A stretch of 6,409 nt of DNA from the NCBI GenBank assembly GCA_946644025.1, contig CAMPCG010000171.1, positions 1-6,409 on the forward strand. Reading direction: 5' to 3'. Numbering within the stretch: the stretch's first letter is position 1; each line of letters starts with the position of its first letter. Shown here piece after piece: positions 1 through 5,098 of the stretch. Source of the stretch: an uncultured Prevotellaceae bacterium. Its GTDB lineage: Bacteria; Bacteroidota; Bacteroidia; Bacteroidales; Bacteroidaceae. Below the pieces are notes generated by a model. That model worked only from the letters and a program-made list of their open reading frames with translations, was not told where the DNA came from and made no database searches. The position numbers and the translations under genes are program-made.

Positions 1-62
1 TGGTGGCCGCGGGAGCTTCCCTGACGGGAGGGAGCGGGGGCCGCGGGAGCTTATTTGGTGGC
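1..62. repeat. GC-rich direct repeat at left edge
   Basis: GGCCGCGGGAGCTT occurs at 5-18 and exactly again at 39-52 (period 34), and TGGTGGC occurs at 1-7 and 56-62. Between the copies lies TCCC-TGAC-GGGA, which could form a small hairpin. The segment is far richer in G+C than the A+T-rich DNA that follows. It lies just downstream of a leftward promoter (62-92), so it is probably the untranslated leader of a gene beyond the left edge. It has no ATG on the minus strand and no tRNA-like T-loop. The function is unknown, and the element may continue outside the window. Confidence 0.55.
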
Positions 63-92
63 AAAGGTAGTAATAATTTCTGACACGGCCAA
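62..92 (-). promoter_or_regulatory. Bacteroidetes-type promoter facing left
   Basis: Read on the minus strand, TTG (92-90) is followed by exactly 20 nt and then TACCTTTG (69-62). This fits the Bacteroidetes sigma-ABfr consensus (TTTG or TTG, 19-21 nt, TAnnTTTG). It would start a transcript running off the left edge, divergent from the dipeptidase gene. The target gene is not in the window. Confidence 0.5.
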
Positions 93-148
93 GGACGATA
101 ACGTTAATTAAATTTTTATGGATGTTTTGACAATTCGGAGAGTAGAAA

Positions 149-180
149 TTTGGCGGTGTGGGGAAAAAGTAGTACTTTTG
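149..180 (+). promoter_or_regulatory. Promoter of the D-Ala-D-Ala dipeptidase gene
   Basis: TTTG (149-152), 20 nt, then TACTTTTG (173-180) is a full match to the Bacteroidetes -33/-7 consensus. The start codon is at 205, so the predicted transcript begins near 185-188 with a leader of only about 20 nt. No Shine-Dalgarno sequence is evident before the ATG, which is usual for this phylum. Confidence 0.7.
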
Positions 181-204
181 CCCACGACTTAACACCGAAA
201 GAAT

Positions 205-981
205 ATGAAGAAGACATTGACAAGCGTCCTCATCGCCGCGAGCCTCCTGGCGATGACGGGATGCAGAGAGAGCAAAGTGAACAAGGAGGCTGTGCTGACA
301 CCCGAAGAGGATGCCAGCGAGTTTGTGATGCTGGCCGAGGCCGTTCCCGATGCTATCCTGGAAATCAGGTACTACGGTACGTACAACTTTGTGGGTACGC
401 GCATCGACGGCTATGAGGAGCCCACCGCGCTGCTTACCCGGCGTGCCGCCGACAGCCTGCGTGCCGTGAGCGACGACGTGAAGCAGCTGGGCTACCGGCT
501 GAAAATCTATGCCGCCTACCGTCCGCAGAAAGGCGTGGACCACTTCGTGCGCTGGGCCGCCGACATCAGCGACACTTGCATGAAGACCTATTTCTACCCC
601 TATCTTGACAAGAGCGTGCTCTTTGAGCAGGAGTACATCTACGAGAAGAGCGGCCACACCCGCGGGTCGACCGTCGACCTGACGCTCTTCGACATGGCCA
701 CGGAGAAGGAGCTCGACATGGGCGGCACCTTCGACTGGTTCGGTGCCGAGAGCCATCCCGACTTCTGCGGAAATCCCGCGACGGGTGAATACAAGGCTGC
801 CACATCGGCCGACGGGCTGACCATCAGCGCCGAGCAATTTGCCCACCGCATGATCCTGCGCCAAGCCATGCTGCGCCACGGATTCAAGGCCCTTGACAGC
901 GAGTGGTGGCACTTCACCCTGAGCGACGAACCATTCCCCGACACCTACTTCACTTTCCCAGTAAAGAAACTGGACCGATAA
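205..981 (+). CDS. D-alanyl-D-alanine dipeptidase (VanX/DdpX type, M15D), predicted lipoprotein
   Basis: A 258-residue zinc metallopeptidase predicted to cleave D-Ala-D-Ala. The N-terminus (MKKTLTSVLIAASLLAMTGC) is a signal peptide ending at Cys20, consistent with a lipoprotein, although Met at -3 is an unusual lipobox residue. Family motifs are intact: YRPQ with Arg106; SGHTRGSTVD giving zinc ligands His151 and Asp158; and SEWWH with catalytic Glu233 and zinc ligand His236. Spacings R-H (45), H-D (7) and E-H (3) equal those of enterococcal VanX (R71, H116, D123, E181, H184). The H-to-E interval is 82 residues against 65, so about 17 residues are inserted, around 165-205. No vanH or vanA-type ligase is adjacent, so a role in cell-wall peptide turnover or recycling is more likely than glycopeptide resistance (inference). 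The start is fixed by the signal peptide and the promoter 25 nt upstream. The gene stands alone and ends at a strong hairpin. Confidence 0.9.
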   Translation: MKKTLTSVLIAASLLAMTGCRESKVNKEAVLTPEEDASEFVMLAEAVPDAILEIRYYGTYNFVGTRIDGYEEPTALLTRRAADSLRAVSDDVKQLGYRLKIYAAYRPQKGVDHFVRWAADISDTCMKTYFYPYLDKSVLFEQEYIYEKSGHTRGSTVDLTLFDMATEKELDMGGTFDWFGAESHPDFCGNPATGEYKAATSADGLTISAEQFAHRMILRQAMLRHGFKALDSEWWHFTLSDEPFPDTYFTFPVKKLDR

Positions 982-985
982 CCTG

Positions 986-1022
986 AGAGCCGTCCAGACC
1001 AATAATTTGAGCCGTCCAAACC
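986..1022 (+). repeat. Imperfect direct repeat overlapping the terminator hairpin
   Basis: GAGCCGTCCAGACC (986-999) is repeated with one change as GAGCCGTCCAAACC (1009-1022), a period of 23 nt. The second copy is the left arm of the hairpin at 1001-1047. The right arm carries the same core inverted, so the core is present three times within about 55 nt. Confidence 0.7.
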
Positions 1023-1047
1023 ATGAGTTTGGACGGCTCAAATTATT
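1001..1047. terminator. Perfect 20-bp hairpin, likely bidirectional terminator
   Basis: Positions 1001-1020 and 1028-1047 are perfect reverse complements around a 7-nt loop (CCATGAG). The stem has a GC-rich centre (GAGCCGTCC) and A/T-rich feet (AATAATTT / AAATTATT). It lies between the stop of the + strand dipeptidase gene (20 nt away) and the stop of the - strand peptidase gene (94 nt away), so it can serve both transcripts. The U-tract is interrupted (AAATTATT) on either strand, so the strength of termination is uncertain. Confidence 0.75.
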
Positions 1048-1048
1048 T

Positions 1049-1091
1049 GGCAGGATGCCTTTTACTTGGCGGTGGCGGCCTCTCAGGCCGC
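1049..1091. other. Two short secondary hairpins in the convergent gap
   Basis: GGCA-GGA-TGCC followed by TTTT (1049-1063) is a miniature hairpin plus U-tract on the + strand, a possible back-up terminator. GCGGCC-TCTCA-GGCCGC (1075-1091) is a 6-bp GC-rich stem. CTCTCAGG at 1080-1087 is also the reverse complement of CCTGAGAG at 982-989, so the main hairpin sits inside a wider weak inverted repeat. The rest of the gap to 1140 shows nothing recognisable. Confidence 0.4.
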
Positions 1092-1140
1092 ACAATAAAC
1101 GAAAAGAATTATAGCGTTCACCATCAATGGGCGGAAGCGC

Positions 1141-3417
1141 CTATTTCTTCAGCCAGCGGTCGAGCCAGTTGAAGTAGGTACGCTGCCAGAGAATACCGTT
1201 CTGAGGCTTGAGCACCCAGTGGTTCTCGTCGGGGAATACGAGGAACTGCGCCTCGATGCCCTTCATGCGTGCAGCGTTAAAGGCCGACATGCCCTGGGTG
1301 TAGTTGATGCGGTAGTCCTTCTCGCCGTGTATGCAGAGGATGGGCGTGTCCCACTTCTCCACCATCTTGTGGGGCGAGTCGTGGTAGGTTTTCTTGGCAT
1401 TGGGCATCTGCGGGCGATGCCAGTAAGCCTCGTCGTACTCCCAGTTGGAGAACCAGTTTTCTTCGGTCTCGGTGTACATGGCGGCGAGATTGAAAGCACC
1501 GTCGTGGGCAATGAAGCACTTGAAGCGCTTCTCGTGAATGCCGGCGAGGTAATAGACTGAGAATCCGCCGAAAGAGGCTCCGACGGCACCGAGACGGTCC
1601 TTGTCGACCCAGGGGAGGTTGTTGGCGGCATAGTCGATGGCGGTGAGGTAGTCGCTCATGCACTGGCCGGTCCAGTCGCCCGAGATTTGCTCCTTCCACT
1701 CCTGTCCGAAACCGGGAAGACCGTGACGGTTGGGAGCCACGATGACATAGCCCTGCGAAGCCATAATCATAAAATTCCAGCGATAGGACCAGAACTGCGA
1801 GACGGGACTCTGCGGACCGCCCTCACAGAAGAGCAGCGTGGGGTACTTCTTCGTCTCGTCGAAGTTCGGGGGGAGGATGAACCATACGAGCATCTTCTTG
1901 CCGTCGGAGGTGTCTACCCAGCGCTGCTGGACAGAGGGCTTGTCAAGCTGGGAGAGGATGTGGTCGTTCTCGTGGGTGAGGGGGACGAGGGCACCCGCTG
2001 CTGACGCAGCGGGAATGGTGGCCGTAGCGGCCTTCATGTCGGAGGCGGCGAGAAGGGCGGCTTTCTGTGCGGCCTTCATGTCAGGGGTGAAGAGGTAGAG
2101 GTCGGCAGGCATTGTGTAGGAATGACGCTCCAAGAGGAGCTGGCGACCGTTGTTCATCATCTGGAGCGAGCCGAAATCATACCAAAAGTCGGTGAGCTGG
2201 ATGACCTCAAGGGGTTTGGGACTTGAGCTTTTAGACTTCTGCTTCGTCTCCTTCACAGCGTAGAGGTTCTCGGTGGCGTTCCATACGCTGATGAAGTAGA
2301 GCAGGGCGTCCTTGGTGTCGCTCCAGCAGAAGGCGTCGACGTCCGACTTCCAGTCCACATAGCGCTTCTCGCCCGTAGCGAGGTCGCAGATGCAGAGGCG
2401 GTTAAGGTCGGCCTCGTAGCCGTCGCGCTCCATGGAGAGCCAGGCGATGTGCTTGCCGTCGGGCGAGAACGAGGGGTTCTGGTCATAGCCCACATTATTC
2501 TTCAGGTTGTCGGGGCTGTTGACAGACTGCACCTTCAGGGTGACGGTGGGGTCAACCTTTGGAGCCACGTAGTCGGCGGGCTTGCAGAGGTTGCGGGTGG
2601 TCTTCGTCGCCACGTCGTAGAGGAAGATGTCAGAGTCAGTAGAGATACTGTACTCCAGGCCCGTCTTCTTGCGGCAGGTGTAGGCAATCTGCTTAGAGTC
2701 ACGGCTCCAGTCGAGCTGCTCAATGCCACCGAAGGGCTCCATGGGGCACTCGTAGGGCTCGCCCTCGAGGATGTCGGTCATGGCTGCGGCAGTGATACTG
2801 CCGCTTACGGGACAGTCAGCCACGAAGGGATGCTGTATGCTCTCTACGTAGTGGTCCCAGTGGCGGTACATGAGGTCGGTGACCAGCCGTCCCGTTGCCT
2901 TGGGCAGGTCGTCGGGATTCTTCATGATGACCTCGTGGAAAGGCAGCGACTTGATGATGATGACCTTGCTGGCGTCGGGCGAGAACTTAAAGCCCTCTAC
3001 CCCACCCTCGGTCTTGGAGAGCTGTCGGCGGTCGGTGCCGTCGGCGTTCATGGCCCATATCTCGCCACCGCTGATGAAGGCTATACGGCCGTCGGGCAGC
3101 CAGGCGGGGTCGGTCTCGTTCTTGCTGCCGGTGGTGAGCAGCTTCTGACCCGTACCGTCGGCGTTTATCACATAGAGCACGTGGTGGCTCTTGTTGTGCT
3201 TCACACTATAGTAGCCCACCTGATAGACAATCTTCTGCCCGTCGGGCGAGGCACTATGGGCGCTGATGCGGCCCATGGCCCAGAGGGCTTCGGGCGTCAT
3301 AAGCCGGCCCTCGACCTTGATGTTCTGTTTTCCGATGTTCACGTTTTCTTCTGCTTTAGCGGTGTTGCCCATGCCCAGCAGGAGGCATGAGGCAATGAGG
3401 ATAAGAGTCTTTTTCAT
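1141..3417 (-). CDS. Exported S9-family serine peptidase (prolyl oligopeptidase superfamily, DPP5/acylaminoacyl-peptidase-like)
   Basis: A 758-residue exported peptidase. MKKTLILIASCLLLGMGNTAKA is a Sec signal peptide with a likely cut after residue 22. Residues about 40-440 form a beta-propeller with repeated blade motifs (SPDG at 57-60, LPDG at 107-110, SPDA at 146-149, then WSRDS, SPDG and WSDT). Residues about 500-758 are the alpha/beta hydrolase. The triad is visible: Ser615 in GASFGGFS, Asp701 in HGEKDYR, and His733 in DENHWVLKPQN. The hydrolase part closely matches what I recall of Porphyromonas gingivalis DPP5 and its Bacteroidales relatives, which release dipeptides in the periplasm of peptide-using anaerobes. 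Substrate preference here is inferred. An unusual Ala-rich tandem repeat (446-473) and a Lys/Ser-rich stretch (KQKSKSSSPK) lie before the hydrolase. The gene is monocistronic, convergent with the dipeptidase gene and divergent from hflX. The start is supported by the signal peptide and the upstream -7 box. Confidence 0.9.
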   Translation of the reverse strand: MKKTLILIASCLLLGMGNTAKAEENVNIGKQNIKVEGRLMTPEALWAMGRISAHSASPDGQKIVYQVGYYSVKHNKSHHVLYVINADGTGQKLLTTGSKNETDPAWLPDGRIAFISGGEIWAMNADGTDRRQLSKTEGGVEGFKFSPDASKVIIIKSLPFHEVIMKNPDDLPKATGRLVTDLMYRHWDHYVESIQHPFVADCPVSGSITAAAMTDILEGEPYECPMEPFGGIEQLDWSRDSKQIAYTCRKKTGLEYSISTDSDIFLYDVATKTTRNLCKPADYVAPKVDPTVTLKVQSVNSPDNLKNNVGYDQNPSFSPDGKHIAWLSMERDGYEADLNRLCICDLATGEKRYVDWKSDVDAFCWSDTKDALLYFISVWNATENLYAVKETKQKSKSSSPKPLEVIQLTDFWYDFGSLQMMNNGRQLLLERHSYTMPADLYLFTPDMKAAQKAALLAASDMKAATATIPAASAAGALVPLTHENDHILSQLDKPSVQQRWVDTSDGKKMLVWFILPPNFDETKKYPTLLFCEGGPQSPVSQFWSYRWNFMIMASQGYVIVAPNRHGLPGFGQEWKEQISGDWTGQCMSDYLTAIDYAANNLPWVDKDRLGAVGASFGGFSVYYLAGIHEKRFKCFIAHDGAFNLAAMYTETEENWFSNWEYDEAYWHRPQMPNAKKTYHDSPHKMVEKWDTPILCIHGEKDYRINYTQGMSAFNAARMKGIEAQFLVFPDENHWVLKPQNGILWQRTYFNWLDRWLKK
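1999..2082 (-). repeat. In-frame 42-nt duplication in the S9 peptidase gene
   Basis: GCGGCCTTCATGTC occurs at 2027-2040 and 2069-2082, exactly 42 nt apart. This encodes two 14-residue units, DMKAAQKAALLAAS (446-459) and DMKAATATIPAASA (460-473). The duplicated, Ala-rich segment lies between the propeller (DLYLFTP) and the conserved PLTHEND lead-in to the hydrolase domain, where relatives are short as I recall them. It is probably a flexible or helical linker that grew by tandem duplication. Confidence 0.7.
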
Positions 3418-3446
3418 TTTACCATTGGACGATTTACTATTGGACG
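3417..3446 (-). repeat. Tandem 15-mer in the leader of the S9 peptidase gene
   Basis: On the minus strand CGTCCAATAGTAAAT (3446-3432) is followed directly by CGTCCAATGGTAAAA (3431-3417), two 15-nt units differing at two positions. The second unit runs into the A of the start codon. The units therefore occupy the 3' half of the predicted 5' leader, where they could affect ribosome binding or bind a regulator. The function is unknown. Confidence 0.7.
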
Positions 3447-3465
3447 TTTTTGTTTAAATTTGCTG

Positions 3466-3473
3466 CAAAATTA
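3466..3473 (-). promoter_or_regulatory. -7 element for the S9 peptidase gene
   Basis: TAATTTTG on the minus strand (3473-3466) matches TAnnTTTG and lies 48 nt before the start codon, giving a leader of about 40 nt. No TTG or TTTG is found at the expected 19-21 nt upstream; the nearest TTTG (3508-3505) is 31 nt away. The promoter may therefore be weak or activator-dependent. Confidence 0.5.
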
Positions 3474-3491
3474 CACATTTTATTTTATTTG

Positions 3492-3523
3492 CTTGCGTAA
3501 TTGTCAAAGAATTGCTAATTTTG
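3492..3523 (+). promoter_or_regulatory. hflX promoter
   Basis: TTG (3493-3495), 20 nt, then TAATTTTG (3516-3523) fits the Bacteroidetes -33/-7 consensus. The hflX start codon follows 31 nt after the -7 box, giving a leader of roughly 25 nt. It is divergent from the S9 peptidase promoter, with the two -7 boxes 42 nt apart. Confidence 0.7.
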
Positions 3524-3554
3524 CAGCATAATTCACATATTTTGCCATTTTTGA

Positions 3555-4835
3555 ATGAAGGAATTTGTCATTTCCGAGGCCAAGACCGAGACGGCGATAC
3601 TTGTCGGGCTCATCACGCCGAACCAGGACGAGGCCAAGACGAAAGAATATCTGGACGAGCTGGAGTTTCTGGCCACCACGGCTGGAGCGCGCACGGTGAA
3701 ACGTTTCACCCAGCGCGTGGGCGGTCCGAGCAGCGTGACCTACATAGGCAGTGGAAAGCTGCGCGAAATCAAGGAATATATAAAGATGTGTGAGGACGCC
3801 GACGAAGAGATAGGTATGGTCATCTTCGACGACGAGCTGACCGCCAAGCAGCTACGCAACATTGAGCAGGAGCTGAAGGTGAAGATACTGGACCGCACGA
3901 GCCTCATACTGGACATCTTCGCCATGAGGGCCCAGACTGCCGAGGCCAAGGCTCAGGTGGAGCTGGCCCAGCACCGCTACATGCTGCCCCGCCTTCAGCG
4001 GCTGTGGACCCACCTGGAGCGACAGGGCGGCGGCTCTGGCGGCGGCGGCGGCAAGGGCACCGTGGGACTGCGCGGCCCCGGAGAGACCCAGCTGGAGATG
4101 GACCGGCGCATCATCCTGCACCGCATCACCCTGCTGAAACAGCGGCTGGCCGAGATAGACAAGCAGAAGACCACCCAGCGAAAGAACCGCGGAAGGCTCA
4201 TCCGTGTGGCCCTCGTGGGATATACCAACGTGGGAAAGTCGACGATGATGAACCTGCTCTCAAAGAGCGACGTCTTCGCCGAGAACAAGCTCTTCGCCAC
4301 GCTCGACACCACCGTCAGGAAGGTGACGATAGACAACCTGCCCTTCCTGCTGGCCGACACCGTGGGATTCATTCGCAAGCTGCCCTCAGACCTCGTGGAG
4401 TCGTTCAAGAGCACCCTCGACGAAGTGCGCGAGGCCGACCTGCTGGTACACGTGGTAGACATATCGCACCCTGACTTTGAGGAACAGATCAACGTGGTCG
4501 AGCAGACGCTGGCCGAGCTGGGATGTCAGGAGACGCCGTCGATGATGGTGTTCAACAAGGTAGACGCCTACCGCTGGACGCCACAGGACGAAGACGACCT
4601 GACGGAACCCACAAGGGAGAACATCTCGCTCGACGACCTGGAACGCACGTGGATGGCAAGAATCAGCGAGCGACAGAAGGTGAAGAGCGGAGAGTTTACA
4701 CCCACACCCATCTTCATCTCAGCCAAGCAGCGACAGAACATCGACGAGCTGAGACACGTGCTCTACCAGAAAGTGCGCGAGCTGCACGTGCAGAAATATC
4801 CCTACAACGACTTCCTCTATGAGATTGATGATTGA
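3555..4835 (+). CDS. hflX: GTPase HflX, ribosome-associated
   Basis: A 426-residue cytoplasmic GTPase; HflX proteins bind the 50S subunit and split stalled or hibernating ribosomes. The N-terminal HflX domain spans about 1-155 and includes YIGSGKLREIKE (63-74) and FDDELTAKQLRNIE (91-104). A Gly-rich segment (GGGSGGGGGKG, 158-168) precedes the family signature LRGPGETQLEMDRR (172-185) and a coiled coil (about 185-210). The G domain has all GTPase motifs: G1 GYTNVGKST (222-230), G2 TLDTT (249-253), G3 DTVG (268-271), G4 NKVD (334-337) and G5 SAK (389-391). Length and N-terminus fit Bacteroidales HflX as I know it, so the ATG at 3555 is secure. There is no hfq neighbour as in proteobacteria. An 11-mer repeat island begins 3 nt after the stop. 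Confidence 0.96.
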   Translation: MKEFVISEAKTETAILVGLITPNQDEAKTKEYLDELEFLATTAGARTVKRFTQRVGGPSSVTYIGSGKLREIKEYIKMCEDADEEIGMVIFDDELTAKQLRNIEQELKVKILDRTSLILDIFAMRAQTAEAKAQVELAQHRYMLPRLQRLWTHLERQGGGSGGGGGKGTVGLRGPGETQLEMDRRIILHRITLLKQRLAEIDKQKTTQRKNRGRLIRVALVGYTNVGKSTMMNLLSKSDVFAENKLFATLDTTVRKVTIDNLPFLLADTVGFIRKLPSDLVESFKSTLDEVREADLLVHVVDISHPDFEEQINVVEQTLAELGCQETPSMMVFNKVDAYRWTPQDEDDLTEPTRENISLDDLERTWMARISERQKVKSGEFTPTPIFISAKQRQNIDELRHVLYQKVRELHVQKYPYNDFLYEIDD

Positions 4836-4838
4836 AGG

Positions 4839-4886
4839 GGGGAGTGAAAGGGGAGTGAAGGGGGAGTGAAAGGGAAGTGAAAGGGA
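4839..4886 (+). repeat. Left arm of 11-mer island: four G-rich units
   Basis: Consecutive units with no phase slip: GGGGAGTGAAA (4839-4849), GGGGAGTGAAG (4850-4860), GGGGAGTGAAA (4861-4871), GGGAAGTGAAA (4872-4882), then a partial GGGA. They start immediately after the hflX stop, so they form its 3' UTR. Positions 4850-4874 pair perfectly with 4947-4971 of the right arm, 25 bp. The G-runs with 6-7 nt loops also satisfy the simple G3+N1-7 G-quadruplex pattern on the + strand. Confidence 0.9.
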
Positions 4887-4889
4887 CAA

Positions 4890-4897
4890 TAGTTTTG
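4890..4897 (+). promoter_or_regulatory. Possible -7 element within the repeat-island spacer
   Basis: TAGTTTTG matches TAnnTTTG and is the only such match I found between hflX and the glycoside hydrolase gene. No TTG lies at -33; that position falls in the G-rich repeats. If used, it would give a leader of about 195 nt made largely of the C-rich repeats. It may be coincidental. Confidence 0.35.
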
Positions 4898-4927
4898 CGC
4901 TTTCATCACGGTAGAAGCCATCGTCAC

Positions 4928-5057
4928 TTTCACTCCCCTTTCACTCCCCTTTCACTCCCCCTTCACTCCCCCTTCACTTCCCCTCCACTCCCCCTTTCAC
5001 TCCCCTTTCACTCCCCTTTCACTCCCCTTTTACTTCCCTTTCACTCCCCTTCATTCC
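4928..5057 (+). repeat. Right arm of 11-mer island: eleven C-rich units plus a remnant
   Basis: Units of TTTCACTCCCC or close variants start at 4928, 4939, 4950, 4961, 4972, 4983, 4995 (one extra C at 4994), 5006, 5017, 5028 and 5039, ending in a decayed TTCATTCC (5050-5057). Units 1-3, 7-9 and 11 are identical. Variants are CTTCACTCCCC, CTTCACTTCCC, CTCCACTCCCC and TTTTACTTCCC. This is the same repeat as the left arm in inverse orientation. It occupies most of the upstream region of the glycoside hydrolase gene, ending 41 nt before its ATG. The minus strand has many G-runs compatible with G-quadruplexes. Confidence 0.92.
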
Positions 5058-5098
5058 ACGTAAGCAAAGCCTACAACAATACAATTAAAACTATAACT

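Larger units (their letters stand above)
3461..3528. repeat. Exact 13-bp inverted repeat over the divergent -7 boxes
   Basis: TGCTGCAAAATTA (3461-3473) and TAATTTTGCAGCA (3516-3528) are perfect reverse complements 42 nt apart. Each contains the TAnnTTTG -7 element of one of the two divergent genes plus five downstream bases. The intervening DNA is A/T-rich. Confidence 0.75.

Noticed and set aside
1..204. tRNA or other structured RNA gene
   Set aside because: No T-loop consensus, acceptor-stem pairing or CCA-adjacent cloverleaf could be found; the GC-rich part is explained by a simple direct repeat.
205..981. Vancomycin-resistance gene cluster
   Set aside because: Only the dipeptidase is present; there is no D-Ala-D-Lac ligase, VanH dehydrogenase or VanRS pair in the window, and the protein is a predicted lipoprotein.
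2449..3390. Plus-strand open frame of 313 codons opposite the S9 peptidase
   Set aside because: It is an antisense shadow with no recognisable motif; the minus strand encodes a full propeller peptidase across it.
3385..3417. Lipoprotein signal in the S9 peptidase (IASC, Cys11)
   Set aside because: The hydrophobic stretch before Cys11 is too short and continues past it to an ordinary AKA cleavage site at residue 22.
4837..5057. CRISPR array
   Set aside because: The 11-nt units are contiguous with no unique spacers, occur in both orientations, and no cas gene is nearby.
4836..5098. Intrinsic terminator for hflX as sole explanation of the repeat island
   Set aside because: The arms are repeat arrays with a 41-nt loop and no following U-tract, and the right arm has about seven more units than the left can pair with.
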